Position numbers and translations under genes: made by a program. 64,000 bases of DNA from Microcyclospora pomicola (taxonomy: Eukaryota; Ascomycota; Dothideomycetes; Capnodiales), in NCBI GenBank assembly GCA_002786065.1, contig NHNY01000002.1, positions 620,001 to 684,000 of the forward strand. Direction: 5' to 3'. The notes under the pieces are model-generated. The model saw only the letters and a list, made by a program, of their open reading frames with translations. It did no database searches and was not told the DNA's origin. Below are positions 11,018 through 22,257 of this stretch, piece after piece. The first letter of the stretch is position 1. Each line of letters begins with the position of its first letter.

Positions 11018-14000
11018 ATGGCTGACGAGAACAACGATGGTAGACCTCGCACCGCTACACAAGACTATGCCGCTAGCGACCACCGACCGGCTTCCATGTC
11101 TTCAGCCATGACCAACCCGGGACGTGACGCTGGTCAGGACATGGATGCGAGCGTCACCAGTCTCCAGAGCGAAAGTGCTGCGCCTGCGCGTAGACCTCCG
11201 GGCAGGCCCCCACCGCGAGCTATGGATTACGGTATAGCAGACCTCAATGGCGAGAACACACGCGATGCAAGACTGACATCAAGTAAGGCTCTGTGTCAGG
11301 TGCGGGAACTGGCAGCTTCAGGGCACAAGCTATGTCCTCTGTCACGCCCAAGAGACCCAAGGCGACGCGTGCGCCCTCTACCATCCGGCCGCCTCATCGT
11401 GGTGAGGTGTTCTCCGTCGATGACGAACCGGACGAGATCGATTTGGACAAAAGGTTGGCAAAGGATCAGAAGAGGTGGGAGCGGGAGAGACAGCTGAGAC
11501 GGCGGGAGAGCACTCTACGAAGACGTGGGACGGCTTTACAAGTTCCTACTCTACCTCGGGTCGAAAGCGACGAACAAGAAGTTGCGGCGACTGGAAATGA
11601 CGCTGCACCGCTTTCAAGACAAGTGACCTCGCCAGAGAGCATGGGCGATCCTAGCTCCGAGGAGACGCTACAAGGTGACGACGAAGAAGATGTGCCGCCA
11701 GCGGGAAGAACTGCCCAGACACCTGACCAGGATGAGGATGATGTGGACTTGAGTGATGCCGAAAGCTTCACGCTCAAGGACCGTCAGGAGGCGATCAACG
11801 AAACACATCCGTTCGGTATACGAATCTGGAAGCCTGCGTTGTACAAGAAGAATCGCTCCGTCCAACGCAATGCTGAAGGTGATATTCATAGTGCTCCCGG
11901 TGGAAGGGTGTCAAGATGGTTGACTGTCTTCAACTTTCTGTGGACTATACTGTTCGGTTGGTGGTTGTGTTTGGCTGCAGGCGTGGGCGGAGTGCTCTCG
12001 CTAGCGCTCAGTGTGCTCCAGATTCCTGGCTGCGAGCAGTATGGTCGTGTGCTTCTCAATCTTGCCCACTACCTCTTCTACCCATTCGGCAAGTACGTGG
12101 AGCTGGAGAAGGACGAAGCCTATCTGCATGAAGACGAAGGTGAAGGTCGAAGCATCAGTGAATATGAGCGATGGCAAACTGGCGATCTTGAAGAGGGTCG
12201 GTTGTTCTTTGGCCCACCAGACATCAACCGCTCGATCATCGGTCGACGAAGGGATGAGGTCGAAGACGCGCCCGCTGATGAGACTGATAGCCTACTGGGT
12301 CGTGCCAATACTGCTCGTCCTAGCTCTGCTGCGGAGGGCGCCCGGAACAAAACGAAAAAACGCCTGTTTGGCCGTGGCCAGTGGAATGTTGGACGGGTGA
12401 TGTTCTTCTTGTCCTTCTATTGCTTGATCGCACCTTGTCTATTTGTGGTCAGCGCTCTCTGCTGGTTCATGGTCTTCACCATACCGATGGGCAAGGTCAC
12501 TCTGCTCGTCTTCTACCATATGCGCCGACACCCCTTGGCATTGAGCTTTCACACCGACAGCCATTACAGTCGTGTCGATGGTATGCCAAGAGCATCGAAC
12601 GGCAGTACGATCCTACTATGCACATACCGAGCAGTCGGTGTAAAGTACTGGAAATACACGATCGACGGCACAAATATTTTCCTGATCAACTTGCTTGGGC
12701 TAGTCTTCTTTGCCATTTTCGACTACTTTGTCTTGTATGAGGCTCTCGGTATTCGGACTTGGGTGACCGCACCAGGATTCGTTTTCGTCCTCTCTCTTGC
12801 TTCGATCATTCCGCTGGCTTACTTCATTGGGCAAGCTGTGGCTTCGATCTCCGCGCAGTCCTCCATGGGTGTTGGCGCTACTGTCAATGCTTTCTTCAGC
12901 ACTGTCGTGGAAGTATTCCTGTACTGCGTAGCGCTCAGTCAAGGCAAAGCCTCTCTCGTGGAAGGCTCCATCGTGGGCTCCATCTTCGCGGGTATCTTGT
13001 TCTTACCCGGCCTAAGCATGTGTTTCGGTGCGATCAAGCGTAAGACTCAACGGTTCAACGTCAGGAGTGCTGGTGTCACGAGCACATTGCTGCTATTCGC
13101 CGCCATCGGAGCATTCGGGCCAACTTTGTTTTACCAGATCTACGGCAGCCATGAGCTCAACTGTCACCAATGCATAGAATTCAACACTCCGACGGAAGAG
13201 GATCGAGATTGCCGGCGATGCTATTTCTCGCAAGTGCCTGCGCTCAATGATCAATTCTTCGTTCAAGCAGTCCGGCCGTATATCTGGTTCGCTTGCGTCT
13301 GTCTTTTCTTCAGCTACGTCGTCGGCCTTATGTTTACACTACGCACACATGCTGCAGTTATCTGGAATAACGAGCCCGACGAAAAGAGGGAAAGCAAGAT
13401 GGATCAAAGTCTGCACCGCTCCGAGGAGCGACACCCTAGTCTCGTGCCAGGGACTGGCGGTCTCGCCGTCCAGGAGGCTCATCGACCAACTGCTACAAGG
13501 GCCGAGACTTCGGCTACAATTGGGAATACCAGTATTCGAGACAGTCAGATGTACAAACGCATTCTGACTCAAAGTCTCAGGCAGGTCAGCTCCGCAAGTA
13601 ATGACGAAGTGCCTACCAGTGCTGAAGACAGCCAAATGCCACACATAGTGCCTCCAAAATCTTCTGATGGCGAAAGTGGCTCGACTGGTACGGTCCGCAT
13701 CAATGGCTTGAGCTTGGAAGATAACCGCGCTCTTGTGCAACACGTTGCTGAGATCGCCGCGACCGCAGCTACCGTTGCGGCTCGAGATGCTACACGAGCG
13801 CCCCGCCGGGCCTCACACATGTTTTCTCCAAATCTCAAAGCCCACAAGCCGCAAGAAAGCAAAGGTGCGGCGACCGCGAAGGATTCCTCGCAGATCCATC
13901 GGACCACGAACATCGAGCCCAACAGTCTTGGCGACTATGAAGCTCCTCCTGAAGCTACTGCCGCGCACCATGACGAAGCGTCGGGTGGTCATGATGCGCC

Positions 14001-14662
14001 CAATTGGTCACGTACCAAGTCGATCATCATACTGCTCACTGCTACAGTTGCCTACGCAGTCATTGCTGAGATCCTCGTGGATACAGTCGATGCCGTGCTC
14101 TCCAACATCGACATCGATGAGAAGTTCCTCGGTATCACGCTCTTCGCCTTGGTACCGAACACGACCGAGTTTCTTAACGCCATCAGCTTCGCCATGAACG
14201 GGAATGTAGCGCTCAGCATGGAGATTGGCAGCTCGTACGCGCTGCAAGTCATGCTCTTACAGATACCCTGCCTTGTCCTGTTCTCCGGTGTATTCGTCCA
14301 CTTCATCCCTGATGAAAACATCACCGACCACACTTTCAGCATGATCTTCCCGCAGTGGGACATGGTAGTCGTGATCCTCGGGGTGTTTCTCATGGGCTGG
14401 ATTCTCAACGAGGGCAAGAGCAATTACTTCAAGGGCTCCATCCTCATCTTCACGTATCTTGTCGTCACGGTCGGCTTTTACTTCTCCGGCTTGGCCACCA
14501 TCGAGGTACGTCCTAGCTCGCAGTATCTGACACAAGCTTGAAACATACTGACTTCATATCGTACAGACAATGGGCGTCAACCGCTTCGACACCCTCGCCA
14601 TCGCCCCTCGCATCGAGACGTTCCGCACCATCGGCCGCTCGACTCGTGGCCGGGCATTCTAA
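11018..14662 (+). CDS. Vnx1-like vacuolar cation/H+ exchanger (CaCA superfamily)
   Basis: Large polytopic protein of about 1171-1178 residues. A Ser/Arg/Glu-rich cytosolic N-terminus of about 300 residues precedes the membrane core. The core opens with FNFLWTILFGWWLCLAAG and a stretch typical of the Vnx1/YNL321w group (LLNLAHYLFYPFGKYVELE). Two exchanger repeats are visible: GATVNAFFSTVVEVFLY and, after a long disordered loop, LFALVPNTTEFLNAISFA. The yeast relative Vnx1 exchanges monovalent cations for protons at the vacuole; location and ion are inferred. The last intron is clear (14506-14566), with the final exon at 14567-14662. The first intron is ambiguous. One option is 11232-11299 (weak GTATAG donor, good CAG acceptor). 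The other is 11283-11329 (good GTAAGG donor, AAG acceptor, only 47 nt). Both keep frame. Confidence 0.9.
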
Positions 14663-15487
14663 GGCAGATCACAAATACCTCCCATCCATCTCACCTTGAC
14701 ATAAACCTTAAAGAACGACCGCATATCATCGCCATTATCCTCCCTTTCAGGCTATTTCTCCGCAGCGTTCCGAGCCGGGCGTTCTTGGGTTTGCAGCATT
14801 TCCTTCGAAGAACATCTTGGTCGTTCTCACATTCCTTCGCCTTTCCGCCTCCTACCACCATCAATCGCGTTCTGCACTGCCTACATGGCCAAGGGCGTTT
14901 TGTATAAACAGGGTTTCTGCCTCGTTTTCCTTCGTGATGGCAGGGAATATGAGAAAGGACGGCGCAGAATGATGTGAGTTGCCCCTTTTGCTGGGAAATT
15001 GGTAAATAGATAAAAAATGGAGTAACAATGGGCGTCTTCACAATCTTCGAGTATACTTCATTCCTTGATAAGCGAGCCGTGATGACTGTGATGGCGGGAT
15101 TCCACGTCTGACCTGCTGTTCAGATTGCTGGTGTGTAATATACGCTCCCGTTTATTTGTGCCTGTGTCAGTTCTTTGGAACACGGGGAGAGCAGAATCTT
15201 TGTAGATGATGGAAATTGCACATCTGAGCTCACACAGGAAACATTGCCCATGCGGGAGGCACTGGATGCGAGTGGGATGGAACGTTGCTCCAACCAGAAC
15301 CAGGACAAACGCTATCTAGTCTTTGCCCGCGAGTTCGCCGACAATGGACGCCGCCTTATGTGCTCGTTTCCATGAACCTCATCCCCATAGCCATGCATGA
15401 AAAGTCACGTCGCGACATTACCCCACGAAAGTGTGAAACGCCAGACTCGTTTTGCATCAAAATATGATTGCTGCGCGATCGGAAGAT
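14663..15487. other. Convergent intergenic region, no gene seen
   Basis: These 825 nt separate the stop codons of the exchanger gene and eIF3c, so they should hold both 3' UTRs. ORFs here are under 120 codons and show no domain. Confidence 0.5.
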
Positions 15488-18091
15488 CTACTGTGCCCGA
15501 ATCGCGTTGCCCAGTGCACCACCTGTGAATCCACTGCCAGCTTGGCGGTTGCCACCAAGGGCGCCTCCTCGTCCTCGTCCGCCGCGTCCGCCGCCTCTGC
15601 CGCCACGTCCACCGCGTTGACCACCTTGTCTCTCGAAGGCGTTGGCTGTGCCTTGCGTTCGTTGCTCCAGCACACGCTCGTTTGATTCGATGAGTCCGGA
15701 GGCTTTGTCTGACAAGGTAAGGGCCAAGCTTTGCAGACGGCTGAGTTCTACGCCCTTGCGGAAGATGATGGCGCTGTTGACTTGGTCGAGAGCTGCGGCA
15801 AGCTCTTCGTGGTGGATCATCTTCGAGATTAGTGCAGTGACTTTTTGGGTGGAGAGATCGAACATCTGAGCCAAATTCGCAACGCTCAGGGTGTCGTAGA
15901 AAGGTGCGTAGGTGAAGAGGTAGGTGCGAAGCCCTTCTTCTTGGATCTGCTGCTCGAGCATAGTCTTGATCTCAGTGCTCTTGGGTAGCAGGTCCCAGAT
16001 TTTGATCGAGGTGATGAACTCAGCGGCCTTCTTCCACTCTCCGGCAGCGAGCGCTTTTGATGCTTGCATCACATGGTCACGAGTGTTCTCTGGCGGACCA
16101 GTGAAGATCTGGCGCTCGTGGTACTCGAGCATGCGACGGTAGGATTTCGAGATGACTCGCTTCTTGAGATCGGGTGAGCTGCCAGCTTGTGCCAGGGTCG
16201 GGATTTCAAGGAGCATGGAGCAGGTAAGGTAGACGCACTCGAGAAGTTCGAGGTTGATGTGCATGTGGAAGGGTAGTTGTCGCTGTCTCTCTAATCGCTC
16301 TTGCTCTGGTGTGATCTGTGAGTATCGTTGAATTTGGAGGCCTTGTGCAAGCAATTCCTTTTGACGTTGGCTTCCGCAGATGTCCTGGAGTGCGTTCTGC
16401 GATTCGTAGATGAGACCAGCGCGGAAGGCGCATAGACCAACTTGGGTCAAAGTTCGGTTGAAGAGAATTTGAGTGTTGACATCAAAGCTAGAGATGGTTT
16501 CCTGAAGATGTGACATGAGCATCATATCTCTGGCCTTATAGTATTCGTCGTGCAATGCGAGATGGTAGATCTGACAAAGCATGGCGCGGGCTCGAATAAT
16601 GCCCTCGGCATGCTTGAACAGGTAGCCAGCAAGTACTTGCACAAGTTGGGTAATGTCGGAATTCTGGCCGCGAGGGGTGATGGCGGAGCTGAGCGAGGCA
16701 GGGATTGCTTCCCACGTCTTCTCTTCGAGGATGGTGACGACTTGTGCTGGTTTGAAGTAAACATGTTCGAGTCTGCGCGACACAACACGGTTGATGTTCT
16801 CTTGGCTGGCATTCCATTGCGGGTTGGCCTTCACCTTCTCGGCGTACAACATGGCACGGACAAGGTTGGTGTAAAGCGCGCCTTCATCTTGAAGTCGCTC
16901 GACATACTCGGCAGTATGGGGATCGACATGTTGAAGTACCCTGGTGAGTTCGTCGTCCAGTCTCTCCACGAAAGAAGTCACACTGCCGGGAATCAGGATA
17001 TGTGTTTGGCCTTCCTTTACTGTTGGCAGCTTCTCGTCGTCATCGTGCTCCTCTGCATGCTCGATCACGACGAGGTCCTGGCTTGCTTCAAGGATCCCGA
17101 GGAGTTTCGCAATTTCTTGTTGTGCGGCAGTCCATTGCTCCTGGCTCATTTGTGAACCAGTTCCACTGGTCAGATCAAATCGTGTGGCGATGAGCACGAG
17201 CAGCACGCGGACCCGTTGGTAGTCGACAATAGACACGTCATAAAGCTTCTCCATGATGCGGATCTGCTCCAGACGATCCGTGTTCTTGCGTCCTCTTGAT
17301 TCGACAATTGAACGCAGGTGCTTGAGAATGCTCTCGGGTGTATACACCATAGCCTTACCACCAGCACCCACCATGGTGAAGCCGTCGTCTCCCTCTACAC
17401 CAGCATCGTCAACATTTACCGCACTCTTCTTTGGGGCCCTCTTCGGGGTAGGAGCCTTCTCTTCAACGACATCCTCCTTCATGAAATTGTCCGGGTCTGC
17501 CCGGAAAGCCTCGATTTCGGTGGTGTGGTCTTTGTTGTTCTTCCTGATCTTTTGCCGAAGAGCGTTCAATCCTTTTTGTGCGATAGGGTTCATCTTCTTC
17601 GGCGTCACCTTCTGCTTTTCGAACGCCTCGTTGACAGCAGACTCCAGTTCGGCCACGGTCTCAATGTACATCTTCGGTGCCTTGCCATCCAACGCGCGCT
17701 GCAGTGTCGGAAGCTGACGCTGCATTTTGTCGTAGTTGTCATTCGCGGCACTCCAGTCACTGATGCGCTCGGCATTCTCGATCAACCGGATCGTACCCTC
17801 GAGCTCCTCAAACCGCTTGTCCTTAGCAGATTTGACCACTGTGACTTTCTCCTCGTCACTCTCATCCTCGCTATCAGATGCCTCTCGCAAGAATCTGCTT
17901 GCACCTGTCTTTCCACCTTCTTCGTCGCTGCTGGAGTCATCGTCATCTCCGTCCTCATCATCATCTGAGTCTTCTTCCGAGCTGGACTCGGCGTCGGCTT
18001 TGGGTTGTGCATTCTCCTCATCACTGTACAACTCTTCTTCGTCGGAAGAGCTCTCGCTCGAGCTGTCGCTACCGTGGAAGAACCGAGACAT
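15488..18091 (-). CDS. NIP1: Eukaryotic translation initiation factor 3 subunit C
   Basis: Intronless gene of 867 residues, the expected size for fungal eIF3c. The N-terminus is [20 protein letters not shown] followed by a long Ser/Asp/Glu tract (to about residue 85), the acidic region that contacts eIF1 and eIF5 in yeast. The middle is helical and conserved (KFFH-type phrases such as [20 protein letters not shown]). The PCI domain near residues 640-800 includes [47 protein letters not shown] and [11 protein letters not shown]. The C-terminus has RGG repeats (about 828-850), an RNA-binding feature. It is a core subunit of cytosolic eIF3, which organises the 43S pre-initiation complex. Confidence 0.97.
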   Translation of the reverse strand: MSRFFHGSDSSSESSSDEEELYSDEENAQPKADAESSSEEDSDDDEDGDDDDSSSDEEGGKTGASRFLREASDSEDESDEEKVTVVKSAKDKRFEELEGTIRLIENAERISDWSAANDNYDKMQRQLPTLQRALDGKAPKMYIETVAELESAVNEAFEKQKVTPKKMNPIAQKGLNALRQKIRKNNKDHTTEIEAFRADPDNFMKEDVVEEKAPTPKRAPKKSAVNVDDAGVEGDDGFTMVGAGGKAMVYTPESILKHLRSIVESRGRKNTDRLEQIRIMEKLYDVSIVDYQRVRVLLVLIATRFDLTSGTGSQMSQEQWTAAQQEIAKLLGILEASQDLVVIEHAEEHDDDEKLPTVKEGQTHILIPGSVTSFVERLDDELTRVLQHVDPHTAEYVERLQDEGALYTNLVRAMLYAEKVKANPQWNASQENINRVVSRRLEHVYFKPAQVVTILEEKTWEAIPASLSSAITPRGQNSDITQLVQVLAGYLFKHAEGIIRARAMLCQIYHLALHDEYYKARDMMLMSHLQETISSFDVNTQILFNRTLTQVGLCAFRAGLIYESQNALQDICGSQRQKELLAQGLQIQRYSQITPEQERLERQRQLPFHMHINLELLECVYLTCSMLLEIPTLAQAGSSPDLKKRVISKSYRRMLEYHERQIFTGPPENTRDHVMQASKALAAGEWKKAAEFITSIKIWDLLPKSTEIKTMLEQQIQEEGLRTYLFTYAPFYDTLSVANLAQMFDLSTQKVTALISKMIHHEELAAALDQVNSAIIFRKGVELSRLQSLALTLSDKASGLIESNERVLEQRTQGTANAFERQGGQRGGRGGRGGGRGGRGRGGALGGNRQAGSGFTGGALGNAIRAQ

Positions 18092-18841
18092 GATTGTGGT
18101 AGTTCGTAGTCGAGGACCAGTGGCAAGCAGAGTCTGGGAGTCCTGCGCAAGTGAGTCTACACTTCAACAATCCAGTCACGAATCGTATCGGGCGTTAGCG
18201 TGTGATGCGGTTGCGGACAAATTTTGGTGGGGTCTTGGCGACAGCCTGAGGCTGCAGGATGTGGGGCTTGCTTCCAAGCATTCCTGCCTCAGGTAACGAA
18301 TCACCACCTCTCACCTTCTGGTCACTGCACGCGACATATTTCCAGTCTCTTTGCCCCCTTGTGATCGGTCTGCCGTACTCACCACCAGATCGATACATTT
18401 CATCAGCTAGTGCTGCTGTGTCCGAGTACAACATCTCCTGGAGCCTGCGCGCAACGACACGCACGGCTTGCGAGAGTGCCTAGGCTTATTTCTACCTCTT
18501 CCAAGATCTACGAGTTGCGAAGTGCTGAATTGCTTCGAAACCGTCATCGTCATACCGTCACTTTCGAATGGGAAAATGAGAGCCAGGGCAGTTGCAACGG
18601 TCGTGACGCAGATTGCTTGTGTCAGGGACAAAGGAGCAGGGATGCTTCATGTTTTCACTCTTAACGCATGATATCATGCTCAGCGACTGTTTACATCACG
18701 CGTGAAGGCGCGTCACATTGAGCTCAATCAAGATTACATTACACATACAGCCTATCTCTCCTTTCAAACCCTCCATGTACGTCGGAATAGTATCTAAAAT
18801 CTTCTCGCGTGGCGCATCGACGTTCTCATTATAAAGTACAG
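18092..18841. promoter_or_regulatory. Divergent intergenic region (eIF3c / orphan gene)
   Basis: These 750 nt lie between divergent starts at 18091 (minus) and 18842 (plus). No domain-bearing ORF or specific element was recognised. Confidence 0.45.
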
Positions 18842-20055
18842 ATGGCTGGCAAACGGCAGCGTGGCCTGACGGAGGGCAGCGTAAACGCAGCGCCTACCAA
18901 AGCGCGAAAGACGAGTGACGAGCCCGAACAGACGCGGGAAAGCAATCAATCCGATCTTCCTACCGGCCCATTCTCTTCGAAAGCCAGCCAGAAAGTAAAG
19001 GCCTCTGGAGTAAATTTCTCCTTCCCATCATACGGGGTTCGAGGCGTTGGTAACCCTGGTACAGCTAAGTCCTACGACCTACGTATGCATCGACAAGCCG
19101 TACTGGCTTACTGAAGAGGCCTCCGAGAACAGCGACGACGATAGCGACGGGGATCGCGACTGCGAACGCGACACCGTTCAGGAAGATGACCAAAGGCCAG
19201 ATGTGTTCGAGCAACCTGCAAGCGAGCACCCGGACTGGAAGTGGATCATGCTCCACAAGTTTCTGAACCTTGCTAGGGCTCAAGAAAATGGCTCAAACCT
19301 GCGCAACCCGAATACTTTCGATACGTGCACCTACAACGACTGGGAGGCATGGGGTATGCAAGAAATGGCAGAAAATTTGGTACTCACCCGAACCATAATG
19401 TATGTCTAGACGATCAGTACCGATGATACAAATACAGCTTGCCCATTTCGAAAAAGCATATGAGACATATGGGAAGACGACACCATTGTCTAAATTGAAG
19501 TTGCTGTGGGCACCGATTGCCACCTTTGCACACTGGATCAACACGGAGCAAGGTGCTATGTTGCTAACGACTGAAGATGGAGATGGCGTGTGTGACTTGA
19601 TCACGTTATGGGGCTGCGCTATTCTAACGGCTCTGGAAGCTATTGAACAAGCCGGTCAGCTCAAGCCCAAATCGGAAATCATGGACCTTAGCCTTGTGAT
19701 TGCTCTGCTATTGCACTGTTCCCATGGGCTTGAAGATTACGGTGTTGAGGATGAGTCGACTGAGTGGCGTGGAAGAGCTGTTGCGTATGCCCTGAAAGCT
19801 GGTCTGTCAGTCCAGGGATATAACATGGCTTTGCAGGATGCCGTTGACGACAACGATGATGTCGAGCTTGACGGTAATCAAGAAGGGGAACGCTGGGACT
19901 GGACACGAAAAGTGAGATATCACACCACTCCGATCAGCTGAAGTAGGGCATGCTAACAAATGGATCAATTGAAGGTTGACGAGTACAAGAAGACTCACAG
20001 CGATGCCGGAAGACTGGGTGGCGATCACTACAGACTCTCGGCGGGTATGAGGTAG
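18842..20055 (+). CDS. Unrecognised four-exon protein (345 aa)
   Basis: I do not recognise this protein. Four exons join in phase 0 throughout: 18842-19009, 19065-19379, 19438-19911 and 19975-20055. The third intron has a textbook TGCTAAC branch site, which is strong support that this is a real spliced gene. The N-terminal 55 residues are basic and hydrophilic, an acidic tract follows (SDDDSDGDRDCERD), and then a helical, tryptophan-rich body (HPDWKWIMLHKFLNLA, YNDWEAWGMQEMAENL, LAHFEKAYETYGK, FAHWINTEQGAMLL, WRGRAVAYALKAGLSV). No signal peptide or membrane span is evident. The spacing of the aromatic helical segments suggests a folded domain. The 3' end faces the DUF427 gene, 221 nt away. 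Confidence 0.7.
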
Positions 20056-20276
20056 CTGCTCGTTTGTTTGGTCTTCAATGGCCGCAAAGGCTCAAAGACA
20101 TTTCAAGCGACGACTTGTTCTATCATCGAAGCATAGAAACGAACAACATGCTGAGGCAGCAAGAAGATACACCTGTTCCTTTGGATCCAGTCAACATACA
20201 TAGATTGTACAATAGCAAGATCTGGCCGATTGACACGGCAGTCAACACTCATGAATACGTTGCATCGCAGAAACAT

Positions 20277-20819
20277 CTACCATCCCCAAGTGCCAGGCCC
20301 GCCCTTGACAGAACTGCATTCAATCTCGCTGGTCATCCAACCGCCATAGAAGTCTCCCGGCTGCGGCTCCACCTTCTCGCCGTCAACATAGCAATCCCAC
20401 GGCCCGGCATAGAAACACAAGTAATCCTTGATAGGCTTGAACCGGTCCGTCGGACTTGCGTAGCTCCAAATCCTGTTCTTCACGATTTCGTCCGGTTGGC
20501 CAGGGACGGCAATGTTATGATACGAGGCTCGGCCTTTCCACTCGCAGAACGAGATGTGGCTTGATGATAGCAATGGCACTTTGATCGCCGATTGAGGTAG
20601 ATAGTATGTCGGGGGATGATGTGTTTCCAGAACCCAGTAGCCTTCAGTGGTATCTGCTATGAGCTGTCCGTTCCACTTTACCTCGAGATGTCGTGGCGTT
20701 CGCTCGATGGCGGGAGGGCGCGGAAATGTACGAGGATTCAACTTGGGTTTGCTCGTGACTGCCGACATGATGGACCGCTTGAACATCCAAGGTGTGATTT
20801 GTTTGGATTCAAATCGCAT
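20277..20819 (-). CDS. DUF427 domain protein
   Basis: Intronless ORF of 180 residues, the usual size for a one-domain DUF427 protein. Diagnostic phrases are LEVKWNGQLIADT, YWVLETHHPPTYYLP, ISFCEWKGRASYH, PIKDYLCFYAGPWDCYVDGEKV and PQPGDFYGGWMTSEI. The fold is a small beta barrel with conserved Trp, Tyr and His residues; no biochemical role is settled for the family. Translation could also start at Met18 (MSAVTSKPKLNPRTF), which leaves the domain whole. It probably acts in the cytosol, as no targeting signal is visible. It lies next to the OYE gene and is divergent from it, with 240 nt between the starts. Confidence 0.9.
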   Translation of the reverse strand: MRFESKQITPWMFKRSIMSAVTSKPKLNPRTFPRPPAIERTPRHLEVKWNGQLIADTTEGYWVLETHHPPTYYLPQSAIKVPLLSSSHISFCEWKGRASYHNIAVPGQPDEIVKNRIWSYASPTDRFKPIKDYLCFYAGPWDCYVDGEKVEPQPGDFYGGWMTSEIECSSVKGGPGTWGW

Positions 20820-21059
20820 TGATTATTAGATTATTGTGGATCATTGAGAGGCTCATCAATGACGACTTTAAGGCACTCCGACACTAGGCTTTCCAAGCGG
20901 CCGTACAGCCATCGTCCTATTGGACTGATGTGTTAGAATCGCCCCTCTTAGCCAAAACGATTTATAATCATAGAGATGGCAATTTAGTTCTTAATCAAGA
21001 TACAGAGTACGCATTCCTAGAAATGTACCCGAGTCCTGCCATTGTTCAGACCGGTCAAG

Positions 21060-22257
21060 ATGGCCAGCGAGAGACTCCACCAGCCTCTACGGCTTGGAAA
21101 TACACAGCTCAAGCACAGGATAGTCATGGCACCATTGACTAGGTCCATCTCCATTATTCCCGGGGTCCCAGGAAAGTTCATAGGCTTACGAGAATCTTAG
21201 AATGCGCGCCACCGATGAGTTTGTTCCAGGCCCTTACTCCAAAGAATACTACGAACAACGTGCTTCCTGTGCTGGCACTTTGATTATTACCGAAGCAACT
21301 TTCATCACGCCACGAGCGGGTGGATATAACAACGTTCCCGGAATCTGGAACAAGGAGCAAATAGCGGCCTGGAAGAAAATCGTTGACGCAGTCCATAAGC
21401 AGGGCTCCGTTATCTACATCCAACTTTGGGCTTTGGGAAGGGTCACTGGAGCCGTGCCCAAGATCATTGAAGGTCATGGCCACGATGTTGTCAGTGCCAG
21501 CGATATTCCCGTGGACGACAAGCACAAGGCACCTCGAGCGCTTACCGAGGAGGAGATCGACTCGTATATCCAAGACTACGCAACTGCTACGAAGAACGCG
21601 CTCGAAGCAGGCTTTGATGGCGTAGAGATCCACGGCGCCAATGGTTATTTGATCGACCAATTCTGGCAGACTACCAGCAATCGCCGAACCGATAAGTATG
21701 GTGGCAGTATCGAGAACCGTGCCCGCTTCGGCTTAGAGATCACGAAAGCCTGCATTGCCGCAGCCGGTGGGGACAGTAACAAAGTCGCCATGCGTCTTTC
21801 TCCGTGGTCGACAGGACAGGGCATGGGCATGCAACGTGAAGAAGCCCTTGCGCAATTCTCGTACGTTGTCGGCGAGCTGAAGAAACTTCGCATTGCCTAT
21901 CTCCACCTGATCGAAGCCCGCGTCGGAGGAACATCTGCCACAGACGCAGAGTATCCGGAGCTCACCCGTGAGAACGATCCACTCGTGCAGCAGTGGGGTG
22001 TAGAGCTTCCTGTCATTCTCGCCGGCGGCTATGATGTCAAGAAGGCGAAGCTCATGACGAGTGAGATCTACACGGCAGACAATGTGGCGGTTGCTTTCGG
22101 GCGGTACTTCATCAGCACTCCAGATCTGCCGTTCAGGGTGCAAGCTGGTTTCAAGCTGAACCCTTACGATCGCGCGACGTTCTACAAGGGCGGGTCTAAG
22201 GGATACATTGACTATCCGTTCAGTGATCAATGGCAAAAGTTCAGCAGTGTGCTGTGA
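21060..22257 (+). CDS. Old Yellow Enzyme family NADPH:flavin ene-reductase
   Basis: Two exons, 21060-21142 and 21201-22257, with a 58-nt intron starting GTCCAT; 379 residues. The short first exon supplies MASERLHQPLRLGNTQLKHR and the canonical VMAPLTR, which then reads on into MRATDEFVPGPYSKEYY. Without it the barrel would lack its first strand, so this start is well supported. The FMN-binding TIM-barrel signatures are present: VIYIQLWALGR, then IHGANGYLIDQF with His172, Asn175 and Tyr177. These are the substrate-binding His/Asn pair and the proton-donor Tyr of classical ene-reductases. RTDKYGGSIENR follows. It should reduce activated C=C bonds using NADPH. The physiological substrate is unknown. 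An SDR and a UstYa-family gene lie downstream, a combination seen in secondary-metabolite loci. Confidence 0.93.
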
